Assembly (NCBI GenBank): GCA_023228945.1
Contig: JALOAI010000012.1
Coordinates: forward strand, 1 to 64,000
Direction of reading: 5' to 3'
Length of the DNA: 64,000 bases
Origin: Pigmentiphaga sp.
GTDB taxonomy: Bacteria > Pseudomonadota > Gammaproteobacteria > Burkholderiales > Burkholderiaceae_B
Shown: positions 24,620 to 33,466 of the stretch, in pieces
Layout of the letters: each line of letters starts with the position of its first letter
Numbering within the stretch: position 1 is the first letter of the stretch
Notes under the pieces: model-generated
What the model was told of the DNA's origin: nothing
Seen by the model: only the letters and a program-made list of their open reading frames with translations
Database searches by the model: none
Position numbers and translations under genes: made by a program

Positions 24620-24669
24620 TTGGTGCGCCCAGGCGTCCGCCCCCGCCATCCACGGCTCGGGGGCCAGAG

Positions 24670-24699
24670 CTCCCGCCAGACCCTGAGCGGGAGTTTTTT
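24670..24699 (+). terminator. Rho-independent terminator after the VOC gene
   Basis: Perfect 7-bp stem CTCCCGC/GCGGGAG, 10-nt loop, followed at once by TTTTTT (24694-24699). A textbook intrinsic terminator 51 bp after the VOC stop codon. Confidence 0.85.
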
Positions 24700-24783
24700 C
24701 GTGCGCATGGCTCGCGGCCCCGGCTTTTGTGACGTCTTTTTAGGGAAGACCTCCACTTCATCACGACGTCATAAAGGTTTTCC

Positions 24784-26772
24784 ATGATGGCGGATGCGCC
24801 TTCTCTGATGGAAACGAGCATGCAACACGACCGGAACTCTTACGCCTTGAACGGTGCGCAGCAGGCCTTCGGCCGCGCTCGCATCTTCACCTTGTCGCTG
24901 CTGGCCGTCGCCGTCCTGGCCGCCTGCGGCGGCAGCGACGACCATACGCCGGAGCCTCCGGTCGCCAAGCCGCTCGAACTCACCGTCCTGCACATCAACG
25001 ACCATCATTCGAATCTCGATAGCAAAAGCAAGACTCTGCAATTGCGCAACGCGCTGGGCGAGCGCGTGCCGGTGTCGGTGGACGCCGGCGGTTTCCCGCG
25101 GATCACGTCGGCCTTCGCCGCGCTCGCAGCCCAATCCGGAAACGTGCTCAAGCTGCATGCCGGCGATGCGCTCACGGGCACGCTGTACTTCAGCCGCGCG
25201 GGCGAGCTTGGCGAGGCCGACGCCGCGATGATGAACACCGTGTGCTTCGACGCCTTCACCCTGGGCAACCATGAATTCGACAAAGGCGATACCGAGCTCA
25301 AACAGTGGCTCGAACTGCTGAACTCGGGCGCCTGCCAAACCCCGATCCTGAGCGCCAACGTGCAGTTCGGCGCCAATTCCGCCTTGAATCCCAGCCGCGC
25401 CCCAGGTGTCGTCCAGCCCTACACCATCATCGAGCGCGACGGCCAGCCGATCGGCGTGGTGGGCCTGACCATCGCCGCCAAAACGAAGGCTTCGTCCGCC
25501 CCCGATCCCGATACCACCTTCGAGGATGAAGTCGTAGCCGCGCAACGCGCCATCGACGAGTTGCACGGCCAGGGCGTCAACAAGATCGTGCTGCTGAGCC
25601 ACATCGGCTACGACTACGACAAGCGCGTGCTGGCCCAGCTCTCGGGCGTGGACGTGGTCATCGGCGGCGACTCGCACACCCTGCTCGGCCCCGATAGTCT
25701 GACCACCTATGGTGTCGGCTCTTCGGCCGGCGCCTATGGCCAAGCTCTCAAGAACCGCGACGGCGACACCGTTTGCGTGGCCCAGGCCTGGGAGTATTCA
25801 CAAGTCGTGGGCGAGCTCAAGGTCGGCTTCGATGGCGAGGGCCGCGTCACCTCCTGCTCGGGCACGCCGCACGTGCTGATCAGCGATGACTTCCAGATCG
25901 GCGGCAGCCCGGCGAGCGGTGCCGATCGCGCCGCGATCAGCGCCGATATTGCCGCCAGCGGTTTCCTGCGCGTGACGGCGCCCGACGCCCAGGCCACCGC
26001 CGTCCTGGAGCCCTACCGGGAAAGCGTTGAGGTGTACAAAGAAACCGAAGTGGCCAATGCGCCGCTCGAGCTGTGCTCGCGCCGCGTGCCGGGCGGCCCC
26101 GGATCGGCCGACTACAGCCGTTCCAGCGCCGCCTGCAATGCCGAAGGCAGCGTGGACGTGCGCGGCGGCGACATCCAGCAAGTCGTCGCCCAATCCTATC
26201 TCGAGGTCGCCAACCTGCAGTATGGCGGGGCCGACTTCACGCTGCAAAGCGGCGGCGGCGTGCGCATCCCGCTGGAAGGCCGGATCACTGCGGCCAATGT
26301 GATCGAAGTCCTGCCCTTCGACAACAAGCTCTGGAAGCTCAGCATCACGGGGGCCGAGGCCAAGGCCATGATCGAAGACGGCCTGGAAGCCGTGTTCGGA
26401 CCCAGCGGCAGCACCGGGCCCTACCCCTATGCCGGCGGTCTGCGCTGGGATGTCGATGCCAACCAATCCAAGGGCTCGCGCGCCAGCAACTTCGAGCGGT
26501 TCGACAGCGCCTCCAACTCGTGGTTGCCCCTGGACGAAGCCGCTACCTACAGCCTGTTCGTGCTGGGCTTCAACGCCACTGGGGGCGACGGCTACACCAC
26601 GCTGGCCAATGTACCGGATGAACGCCGCTTCGAGGTGGGCGTGCAGGATGCCGATGTGTTCCAGACTTACATCGATTCCCTGCCCAAGGATGCGACGGGA
26701 CTGCCGGCGCTGCTGCGGCTGGATCACTCGCTGTACAGCACCAAGTCGTTCATCGGTCCCGCGGCGCGATAG
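24784..26772 (+). CDS. UshA-like 5'-nucleotidase lipoprotein
   Basis: A 662-residue exported metallophosphoesterase acting on extracytoplasmic nucleotides. The lipobox LAAC with Cys48 predicts a lipoprotein. Residues 55-290 form the calcineurin-like domain with HINDHH, GNHEFDKGD, LSHIGYDYD and GGDSHT. The rest matches the substrate-binding 5'-nucleotidase C-terminal domain (LQSGGGVRIP, NATGGDGYTT). The N-terminal region before the hydrophobic stretch is unusually long, so translation may instead start at ATG 24820; the first ATG is used because AAAGG precedes it. A single-gene unit ending before a hairpin at 26789. Confidence 0.85.
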   Translation: MMADAPSLMETSMQHDRNSYALNGAQQAFGRARIFTLSLLAVAVLAACGGSDDHTPEPPVAKPLELTVLHINDHHSNLDSKSKTLQLRNALGERVPVSVDAGGFPRITSAFAALAAQSGNVLKLHAGDALTGTLYFSRAGELGEADAAMMNTVCFDAFTLGNHEFDKGDTELKQWLELLNSGACQTPILSANVQFGANSALNPSRAPGVVQPYTIIERDGQPIGVVGLTIAAKTKASSAPDPDTTFEDEVVAAQRAIDELHGQGVNKIVLLSHIGYDYDKRVLAQLSGVDVVIGGDSHTLLGPDSLTTYGVGSSAGAYGQALKNRDGDTVCVAQAWEYSQVVGELKVGFDGEGRVTSCSGTPHVLISDDFQIGGSPASGADRAAISADIAASGFLRVTAPDAQATAVLEPYRESVEVYKETEVANAPLELCSRRVPGGPGSADYSRSSAACNAEGSVDVRGGDIQQVVAQSYLEVANLQYGGADFTLQSGGGVRIPLEGRITAANVIEVLPFDNKLWKLSITGAEAKAMIEDGLEAVFGPSGSTGPYPYAGGLRWDVDANQSKGSRASNFERFDSASNSWLPLDEAATYSLFVLGFNATGGDGYTTLANVPDERRFEVGVQDADVFQTYIDSLPKDATGLPALLRLDHSLYSTKSFIGPAAR

Positions 26773-26788
26773 GCGGCGAGAGGGCGAC

Positions 26789-26818
26789 CCATAAGTTTGG
26801 ATATCCACCAACTTATGG
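26789..26818. terminator. Hairpin downstream of the nucleotidase gene
   Basis: Nearly perfect stem CCATAAGTTTGG/ACCAACTTATGG around the loop ATATCC, 17 bp after the stop codon and 28 bp before the dispersed repeat. No T-run. It is AT-rich compared with the repeat, so it is a separate element, perhaps a terminator stem or an old target site. Confidence 0.5.
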
Positions 26819-26846
26819 GAATCGCTCGAATGGCGGGAGTTCCGGA

Positions 26847-27048
26847 GTGAAGAACTCCGGCCTGTCGGCCGGAGCTTCTCCGCCACCATTCGGGGGAGCC
26901 TTCGGCTCCGGCAGATTTGGCCCCGCTAACCTCGCCGTAAATGGATAAGCCCGGACAGACAACCGTCCTAGTGGACGGTTGTCTGCCTGGCGAATCCGAG
27001 CGGCATGCAGGCCGCGAGGTGGCCGGCTTGCGCTTAGGCGCGTGGTCA
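26847..27048. repeat. Dispersed intergenic repeat, full copy B
   Basis: A 202-bp copy between the convergent nucleotidase and propeller-lipoprotein genes. It has the same order as copy A at 13217. Its variable stem is perfect: 13-bp arms CAGACAACCGTCC (26956-26968) and GGACGGTTGTCTG (26973-26985) around TAGT. The tail GGCTTGCGCTTAGGCGCGTGG runs into the stop codon of the minus-strand gene (TCA at 27046-27048). Compared with copy A, six of the 13 stem positions differ and the partner base changes too. Confidence 0.9.
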
Positions 27049-29145
27049 ACGCCCGCCGTTGCCAAACCCGGAGGGCGGACCGAACACCGGGGTTCTCACC
27101 GGCCCCGCCGCGCCGATCACGATCACCACGGCGTTGGCGCCGGGGTTCTGGAACGGGTCGACGTTGATCTTCCAGTTATTCATCAACCAGATATTGCCCG
27201 AAGGATCGATCTGACCGGCGGTCAGTCGCTCCAGCGAATCGCTCTGGTAGCCCGTGGCGGGCGAGATCGGATCGCCCAGCTTGAGCCCCGACGGACAACG
27301 ATCGGCATCGATGCCGCAGAATCGGCTGATGCTGGTGGGCGTTCCCGACACCGGCGTGCCGGGAGGCTCGACGCCGAAGTTGAAAACCCACACGGTGTCA
27401 TCGCCGTCTACCGAGATGCCCCAGGGCAGCACCACGCCGCCACCGGTAAAGGGTGAGCCCGCGACCGGCTCGCGCGTGTCGCCCGATACCATGGTGATCG
27501 AGGGATTCTCGGCCGGGCCCAGGTTGGGGTTGCCCGGGCAGGGCACGTCCAACCAATCCGAGTTGGCCACCCAGACATTGCCGGCGCTATCCACCGCATT
27601 GCCAATGGGATGGGTGAAGACCGGCCGAGCGGGATCCGGGTTCACAACCGTATCGAGCACTTCGCCGTCGGGCGAGATCACCGACAAGGAGTCGGTATTG
27701 TTGTTGGCAATCCAAAGGTTGCCTTGATGATCGAGCACGGCGCCGAACGGCTTGTTGTTCGGCCCTCGCGGGGTGAGAGCCGGCAGAGGCAGCGGAATGT
27801 TCCGCGCCAGGTTGGGGTTGCCTCCGGGATAGACCGTAACGCTGTCGTTGCCGCAATTTCCGATCCAGATATTGCCTTCGCGATCGGACACCGTGCCTTG
27901 GGGCCAACTGATATCGCCCGCGGTATAGCCCGTGCGCTCAGGCGACACCGGCGTGCCGTCGGGCCGGAACAGCGAGATGCTGTTATTGGGCGCGGCGTCG
28001 GGCAGGAGCTTGCACGGCGGGTCCTCGAAGCCGAAGTTGCTGACCCAGATATCGCCCTTGGGATCCAGGGCGATGCCGTAGCCGGCGCCGTTCAGCCCGC
28101 CGCCGAAGTAGGGCGTGCCGGGCGCGGGTTCGCCCCAGGGAGTGAGCTTCAGGACACGCTGCCCGCCGCAGGTGAACTCACCCTCGGACTGGGGCTGATA
28201 GTTGTCGCTGATCCAAACGTAGCCCTGTTCGTCGAACACCGCATTGCCGGGCCCGTTGAAGAGGTTGGACGGCGACTGTTCGCTATAGAAGCCACCCGTG
28301 ATCTTGAGGAACAGCAGCCAATTGTTGGGTGCAGTCGACAGGGCCGGCAGGTAGGTGGCATGTTCGCTGGCCAAGGCAAAAACGGGATCTTCGCCGGACG
28401 CATCGTCGAATGCGGGATAGTGCACGAGATTGGCCAGGGCCTGCAGCGTATCGCCCGCGGCGGCCACGCCATCGCGGGCGGTAGCTTCCCGCAACGCGAC
28501 ACAGGCCTCGGCATCGGCCACGCAGGCCGACACCGCATTGGCCAGGGTATTGAACGTCGCCAACGTGGAGGTTTCCTGTGCGTTGGGCGACGATGCGAGC
28601 ACCACGCCGGTGGCGCCGGTCTGGGGATTGGCCAGGTTGCCGGCCATGCGGGCCGCGTTGCGCATGCCATAGCGGTTGCCGACGATCCTGCCGCCGTCCA
28701 CGAACTGGGCGAAGGCGTTGGCCGTGGCCACGGTGGTGAGCTCGTTGACGACAACCGTGGCGTCCTCGCCAACCCGATCGGGATCGACCACGCCCGCCAA
28801 CTGCGCTTCGCCTCGGCGCGCCTCCACGAACAACACCACATCGTCCCGGTTTGCGTCGGGCGGCAAGCCATACGACACCTTGAAGTCGCCATTGGCGTTG
28901 GTGAGCCCCGCGCCCAGCTCCCGCCAGGCGGGCTCGACGTCGGGCATGCTGGCGAACACGCGAACCCGATAATCCGCAAGACCCGATTGGCCGCTGAGCA
29001 CACGCCCTTCCAGCGTGGCCTCGGGCACCGGAGTGGTGTCGTCATCGCTGCCACAAGCCACCAGCATGGCCACCAAAGGCAAGGCGAGATACCGTAGGCT
29101 TCTCGTCTTGGCTCCGGCGATACTCCCTGTACGTCGTCGCGTCAT
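27046..29145 (-). CDS. Lipoprotein with seven-bladed NHL/Vgb-like beta-propeller
   Basis: A 699-residue surface or periplasmic lipoprotein of unknown function. Signal peptide with lipobox LVAC near residue 32. Residues about 40-110 look like a beta-sandwich carboxypeptidase-regulatory-like domain (ATLEGRVLSGQSGLADYRV). From about residue 300 come seven repeats with the core pattern G-x-x-W-[IV]-x-N: GYVWISDN, GDIWVSNF, GNIWIGNC, GNLWIANN, GNVWVANS, DTVWVFNF and GNIWLMNN. Seven repeats would close one propeller. ATG 29145 has GAGGAG upstream. The stop codon lies in the tail of the dispersed repeat. Confidence 0.75.
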   Translation of the reverse strand: MTRRRTGSIAGAKTRSLRYLALPLVAMLVACGSDDDTTPVPEATLEGRVLSGQSGLADYRVRVFASMPDVEPAWRELGAGLTNANGDFKVSYGLPPDANRDDVVLFVEARRGEAQLAGVVDPDRVGEDATVVVNELTTVATANAFAQFVDGGRIVGNRYGMRNAARMAGNLANPQTGATGVVLASSPNAQETSTLATFNTLANAVSACVADAEACVALREATARDGVAAAGDTLQALANLVHYPAFDDASGEDPVFALASEHATYLPALSTAPNNWLLFLKITGGFYSEQSPSNLFNGPGNAVFDEQGYVWISDNYQPQSEGEFTCGGQRVLKLTPWGEPAPGTPYFGGGLNGAGYGIALDPKGDIWVSNFGFEDPPCKLLPDAAPNNSISLFRPDGTPVSPERTGYTAGDISWPQGTVSDREGNIWIGNCGNDSVTVYPGGNPNLARNIPLPLPALTPRGPNNKPFGAVLDHQGNLWIANNNTDSLSVISPDGEVLDTVVNPDPARPVFTHPIGNAVDSAGNVWVANSDWLDVPCPGNPNLGPAENPSITMVSGDTREPVAGSPFTGGGVVLPWGISVDGDDTVWVFNFGVEPPGTPVSGTPTSISRFCGIDADRCPSGLKLGDPISPATGYQSDSLERLTAGQIDPSGNIWLMNNWKINVDPFQNPGANAVVIVIGAAGPVRTPVFGPPSGFGNGGR

Positions 29146-29358
29146 CACACCACTCCTCGATCTGAGAGCGCGCTGCGATCTCCGCGACGATCGTCAGACA
29201 CCGAGCGGGCTAACCGCACTATAGAGACAAAGTTTTTTCGCGCACAAACATTGTTTCCATAAGTTGCGACTCCGGGCGAGCGGGCGGCGACCGGAGCAAC
29301 ATGTCGCCCCAACCCGCTCGGCTGGCATCGAAGCCTCGATCGGGAAGCCCGACCAGCG

Positions 29359-30333
29359 TCAGCGTACCGGCACCACTCGCTGCTCGATGGCGCCAAAAAT
29401 ACTGGCGCCCTGCGCGTCTTTCACGTCGATGCTCACGGTATCTCCGTAGCGCAGGAAGGAGGTGCGCATGCGGCCCGTGGTGCTTTTCTCGATGGCCCGG
29501 ATTTCGGCGATCGTGGCCGAACCCGCCGCCGGCCCGTCTTCCGAGACGGTGCCGCCGCCGAGTATGGTGCCTGCGCTCAGCTTGCGGGTTGTCGCGGCAT
29601 AGGCGATCAGCCCGCCAAAGCCGGGCTGCATGCCGCCCGCGTTCGGCGAGCCGACCCATTCGCCGTTGATATGCGCATGGACCGGTAAGGCGAGACGGTC
29701 GCCCTGCCAATGGTCTCCCAGCTCGTCGGGCGTGACGGCAACGGGCGAGAAACTGGTGGATGGCTTGCCTTGAATAAAGCCGAAGCCGGTACTTATCTCG
29801 CGAGCCTGCAGATGGCGCAGGCTCCAATCGTTGGCCAACAGGATCAGCCGGATGCGAGACGTCGCCTGATCCTCTGTGCATCCCATGGGCACGTCGTCCA
29901 GAATGACCGCCACTTCGGCTTCGAAATCGATACCATGCTCCTCGCTCGGAAACGGCACATCGTGTCGGGCGCCGAGCAAAGTATCGGAGCCGCCTTGGTA
30001 GAGCAGTGGATAATCAGCAAGCCGTTGCGGCTCGTGGCCCATCGATCGCGCCATCCAGTAGGCGTGGTTGGGATAGGCCGATCCATCCAGCCACTGCCAG
30101 GCGCGCGGCAGCGGTGCCAGCATCCTGTGTGGCTCGAAGGCGAAGCTGTCGTGAGCTTCACCGGCATTCAGGATATCGCTGGCCGTTTGCAAACCGTCGA
30201 CGTACAACGACCACTGCTCCAGCAATTGCCGCAAGGTGGCGACTTGCGGCGCCATTATGGCCCGCCGCAGGTCGCGCGACACCAGTAGCAGCTCACCGTC
30301 GGGAGTCCCGTTGTCTCGGGTGGCGAATTTCAT
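29359..30333 (-). CDS. Fumarylacetoacetate hydrolase family protein
   Basis: A 324-residue FAH-superfamily enzyme (hydrolase, hydratase or decarboxylase of oxo-acids from aromatic or sugar catabolism). The metal-site motif EHGIDFEAEVAVILDD and the downstream LILLANDWSLR, GFIQGKPSTSF and GTILGGGTVSEDGP are diagnostic. Length matches FAH-like proteins of tyrosine or homogentisate-type pathways. It follows the Bug gene by 17 bp on the same strand and is probably its operon partner, under the divergent GntR regulator. Substrate unknown. The 213-bp gap 29146-29358 holds only the propeller-gene promoter region. Confidence 0.87.
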   Translation of the reverse strand: MKFATRDNGTPDGELLLVSRDLRRAIMAPQVATLRQLLEQWSLYVDGLQTASDILNAGEAHDSFAFEPHRMLAPLPRAWQWLDGSAYPNHAYWMARSMGHEPQRLADYPLLYQGGSDTLLGARHDVPFPSEEHGIDFEAEVAVILDDVPMGCTEDQATSRIRLILLANDWSLRHLQAREISTGFGFIQGKPSTSFSPVAVTPDELGDHWQGDRLALPVHAHINGEWVGSPNAGGMQPGFGGLIAYAATTRKLSAGTILGGGTVSEDGPAAGSATIAEIRAIEKSTTGRMRTSFLRYGDTVSIDVKDAQGASIFGAIEQRVVPVR

Positions 30334-30350
30334 CGGAGGCTCCGCGTCGC

Positions 30351-31328
30351 TCAATCGTGCAAGGCGATGTTGTGCTCGGTAATGACCTTGCCCCATTTTT
30401 CGCGGCTGGCTTCGATGGTGGCCGCCAGGTCTTGCGGCGTGCCTCCCACCGGAGTCAGGGCCAGACTGGCAAACGTGGCGGCGGCGGCCGGCGACGCGAC
30501 GATGACGTTGAGTTCCTGGTTCAAGCGTTCGATGATCTCGTCCGGTGTACCGGCGGGTGCGAACAGGCCGAACCATGTGGTGCCTTCGTAGGGAGCGACG
30601 CCCTGCTCTTCGATGGTCGGCACTTCCGGATACACCTTGGAGCGCTCGCTGGAGCTCACGCCCAGGACCTTGATTTTGCCTGCCGCCTGGTTATCCATGG
30701 CCAGCGACGGCGGCATGAAGAGAAAATCGATCTGGCCGCTCAGAAGCGCCACCACGGCCGCGGGCGTACCTTTGTAGGGTACATGCAGCCACTCGACCCC
30801 GGCCTGCTCGTTCAGGTACGCCCCCCAAAGGTGCGCCACACTGCCCTGGCCCCAGGAGCCCCAAGTGTATTTGCCGGGCTCCTTGCGGGATGCCTCCAGG
30901 ACTTCCGGCAGGGTGTTACCCGGAAAGTCGCCGCGCGCCACCAGCATCGTATGCGGATTGCCAATCTGAATGACGGGTTTGAAGTCGCGTTCAACGTCGT
31001 AGCGAATGTCCTTGAACAACAGACTGTTCAAGGCGTGCGTGTCCATGTTGCCGAGGATCAGCGTATAGCCATCCGGGCGGGCCCGGGCGCCCGCCTCGGC
31101 ACCGATCATGCCGTTACCGCCGGCGCGATTGTCCACGATCACGGGTTGACCCAGGCGGGCTGAAAGCTCCTTGCCGATCATGCGGGCCACGTTATCGGCC
31201 GGCGAGCCCGCCACATAAGGAACGATCAGATTCAGGGCCTTTTCGGGGTAGGCGGCCAGGGCGGCCGAGGACCACGCCGTGGCCAGTGCAATGGAAGCAA
31301 GGGCATGGGTCATTAGCTGTTTGAACAT
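30351..31328 (-). CDS. Bug-family (tripartite tricarboxylate) periplasmic receptor 1
   Basis: A 325-residue extracytoplasmic solute receptor. Signal peptide MFKQLMTHALASIALATAWS with cleavage after SAALA; the mature start YPEKALNLIVPYVAGSPADN is the Bug signature. VIVDNRAGGNGMIGAEAGA is the second conserved strand. Such receptors bind carboxylates or similar small acids; membrane TctAB partners are not nearby, as is common for orphan Bug proteins in Alcaligenaceae. It is first gene of an operon with FAH, divergent from a GntR regulator. ATG 31328 follows AAGGA. Confidence 0.9.
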   Translation of the reverse strand: MFKQLMTHALASIALATAWSSAALAAYPEKALNLIVPYVAGSPADNVARMIGKELSARLGQPVIVDNRAGGNGMIGAEAGARARPDGYTLILGNMDTHALNSLLFKDIRYDVERDFKPVIQIGNPHTMLVARGDFPGNTLPEVLEASRKEPGKYTWGSWGQGSVAHLWGAYLNEQAGVEWLHVPYKGTPAAVVALLSGQIDFLFMPPSLAMDNQAAGKIKVLGVSSSERSKVYPEVPTIEEQGVAPYEGTTWFGLFAPAGTPDEIIERLNQELNVIVASPAAAATFASLALTPVGGTPQDLAATIEASREKWGKVITEHNIALHD

Positions 31329-31405
31329 ACGAGTTCCTTGAGATGGGGCGAACAAGCCGGGAATGCCTCCCTGGCGAGGAATGGCAATACTATCGCTAAT
31401 TATTA

Positions 31406-31421
31406 TTTTTGTCGACAAAAA
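31406..31421. promoter_or_regulatory. GntR-type operator between Bug and GntR genes
   Basis: Perfect 16-bp palindrome TTTTTGTCGACAAAAA in the 273-bp divergent region, 78 bp upstream of the Bug start. TTGTCGACAA resembles known FadR/GntR-subfamily sites (TTGTNNNACAA type). The surrounding bases are AT-rich, as a promoter would be. Confidence 0.7.
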
Positions 31422-31601
31422 TTGATTTTGGATAAAATAGAGTAAGCTGACGACATGCCCTGAGAGGGAAAATGTCTTCATCCAGGCCCGGGAGCGCCTG
31501 CGACGCTGCCGCTCAAGGTACGCTACCGGTCCAGCTCCGGCTTTGAACGCTTTGCCTGCCCCGGAGCCCCATTTTGGGCAGACACTCTTCAAGATCGCCG
31601 T

Positions 31602-32303
31602 ATGTTCGATTCTCCTGATGTTGCCGCGTCGCGCGAGACCGTCGCCGAACAAGTCACCGCCAAGCTTCTGCAAGATCTCATCGCCGGCGTCTTTGCGCCT
31701 GGCGAGAATCTGCGCATGGAGAAACTCAAGCAACGCTACGCCGTCGGGGCCAGCCCGCTGCGGGAAGCACTCGCACGCCTGGTGTCCTTGGGCTTCGTCA
31801 CGGCGGAAAGCCATCGCGGGTTTCGCGCCGCCCCCTTGTCGAACGCCGATATCGAAGACATTACCTTGGTCCGTCAGTCGATCGAGGCCACCGCGCTCGA
31901 ACGATGCCTGCAGTTGGCGGGCGATGAGTGGGAGGTGGGCCTGATAGCGGCGCTACGCCGGCTGACCCTGGTTTGCACTCGCTCCCCCACGGATCGCGAA
32001 CAGCAGATCGAAGAGGTCGACCGCGCGCACTGGCTGTTTCACCGGGCGGTCGTGGCGGCCTGCCGTTCGCCGCGGCTGCTGGAGCTGCAGGAGCGGTATT
32101 ACCAGCAAGCGTGGCGGTACCGCCGCCGCTCGCTGTACTCGCTGGTTGTCATGCCCATGGACGACTTTTTGAACGAGCACGAGACTTTGGTCCAGACATT
32201 GCTGCAGCGCGAGCCGGTACGAGCGGTACAGGTTCTGCGCGACCATCTGGCGCTCACGCCGCGCGACTTTGCTCTCGAGACGATCGCCAGCGTCTCAGAG
32301 TAA
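31602..32303 (+). CDS. GntR-family regulator (FadR/FCD subfamily)
   Basis: A 233-residue repressor with an N-terminal winged helix (LRMEKLKQRYAVGASPLREAL, LVSLGFVTAESHRGFRAAP). The C-terminal FCD domain contains the metal-site-like HWLFHRAVV and NEHETLVQ histidines. It is divergent from the Bug-FAH operon and probably represses it until a carboxylate ligand binds. It is convergent with the luciferase-like gene with a 14-bp gap. Confidence 0.9.
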   Translation: MFDSPDVAASRETVAEQVTAKLLQDLIAGVFAPGENLRMEKLKQRYAVGASPLREALARLVSLGFVTAESHRGFRAAPLSNADIEDITLVRQSIEATALERCLQLAGDEWEVGLIAALRRLTLVCTRSPTDREQQIEEVDRAHWLFHRAVVAACRSPRLLELQERYYQQAWRYRRRSLYSLVVMPMDDFLNEHETLVQTLLQREPVRAVQVLRDHLALTPRDFALETIASVSE

Positions 32304-32317
32304 CGACAAATGTCCCC

Positions 32318-33310
32318 TCATGCTTCCGGCGACAGGCCAGCCACTTCGGCGATAAGCTCGAACGACCGCCGCCGGAGCCGCGGATCGTAAATGTCCGACA
32401 CCACCATCAGCTCATCGGCATTCGTGCGTTCGCGCAGTTCGGCAATACCCCGTCGCACGGTGTCGGGGCTGCCCACGATGCTGCAGGCGAGCATGGACGA
32501 CGCCTGGAGCTTTTCCTGGGGCGACCAGTAAGCATCGATGTCGGCCACGGGCGGCTGCGTCAGGCGGCGTGCTCCGCGGAACAGGTCGGCGAACGACATT
32601 TGCTGCGAGCTTGCCAGGAAGCGGGCTTCGTCGTCGGTGGGCGCGGCGATGATGTTCACGCCCACCAGCGCATAAGGCCGCTGGGCCTGGGCCGAGGGTC
32701 GGAAGCGGGCCCGGTACACCTCCAGCGCCCGGTCGAGCATCTGCGGCGCGAAGTGCGACGCGAAGCCATAGGGCAGGCCGAGCTCCGCCGCCAACTGAGC
32801 CCCGAACAGGCTGGAACCCAGGATCCACAGCGGCACCTCGGTACCCGAACCGGGCACCGCCTCGATGCGCTGTCCCGGCTGCACCGGCGCCAGATAGGCC
32901 TGCAGTTCCTGCACATCCTGCGGGAAGTATTCCGCACTTTGCGGGTCTCGCCGCAACGCGCGGAGCGTGGTCTGGTCGGTGCCGGGCGCACGGCCCAGGC
33001 CAAGATCGATCCGGCCGGGAAACAGGGTTTCCAGCGTGCCAAACTGTTCGGCGATGACATAGGGCGCGTGATTGGGAAGCATGATGCCGCCGGCGCCGAC
33101 GCGGATCGTGCTCGTGCCCGCCGCGATGTGCGCGATCACGAGCGAGGTCGCGGCGGTGGTCACGGTGGGCATGTTGTGATGCTCGGCCACCCAGAAGCGG
33201 CGATAGCCCAGGTCTTCGGCATGGCGGGCGAGGTCGCGCGCTTCGTCCAGCGCGGCCCGGCGGGTGGAACCTTCGCGCACCCTGCCAAGTTCGAGTATGG
33301 AAAACTGCAT
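32318..33310 (-). CDS. Luciferase-like flavin monooxygenase (YhbW/MsnO8-like)
   Basis: A 330-residue TIM-barrel luciferase-like oxidoreductase. Landmarks: SILELGRVREG at the start, RFWVAEHHNMP near residue 45, RVGAGGIMLPNHAPY, and RIDLGLGRAPGTD. This set is typical of the YhbW-type subgroup, whose substrates are largely unknown. ATG 33310 follows GGAG. No reductase gene is adjacent, so reduced flavin must come from elsewhere. Confidence 0.85.
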   Translation of the reverse strand: MQFSILELGRVREGSTRRAALDEARDLARHAEDLGYRRFWVAEHHNMPTVTTAATSLVIAHIAAGTSTIRVGAGGIMLPNHAPYVIAEQFGTLETLFPGRIDLGLGRAPGTDQTTLRALRRDPQSAEYFPQDVQELQAYLAPVQPGQRIEAVPGSGTEVPLWILGSSLFGAQLAAELGLPYGFASHFAPQMLDRALEVYRARFRPSAQAQRPYALVGVNIIAAPTDDEARFLASSQQMSFADLFRGARRLTQPPVADIDAYWSPQEKLQASSMLACSIVGSPDTVRRGIAELRERTNADELMVVSDIYDPRLRRRSFELIAEVAGLSPEA

Positions 33311-33425
33311 GGGGAACTCCTTCAAATGGGCGGCGGCTTGCGCCCGCTCGCCGCTCAGCATCGACTATAGCGGTTCGGGCTCCTGGGCGAAGCCGAGACC
33401 CGCTTTCGGGGCGTTCAGGCCTTCA

Positions 33426-33466
33426 GGCCGCGATGAAGCCTGGGCTTGCGCTTGGACGCGCGGTCA
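33426..33466. repeat. Dispersed intergenic repeat, tail-only fragment
   Basis: GGCCGCGATGAAGCC then GGGCTTGCGCTTGGACGCGC and GGTCA match the common tail of the full copies (13217, 26847). As in copy B the tail ends on the stop codon (TCA at 33464-33466) of the minus-strand gene that follows. Head and variable stem are absent. Confidence 0.7.

Noticed and set aside
26956..26985. Variable stem of the repeat as an ordinary rho-independent terminator
   Set aside because: No T-run follows on either strand, and strict termination would not require the conserved 100-bp flanks.
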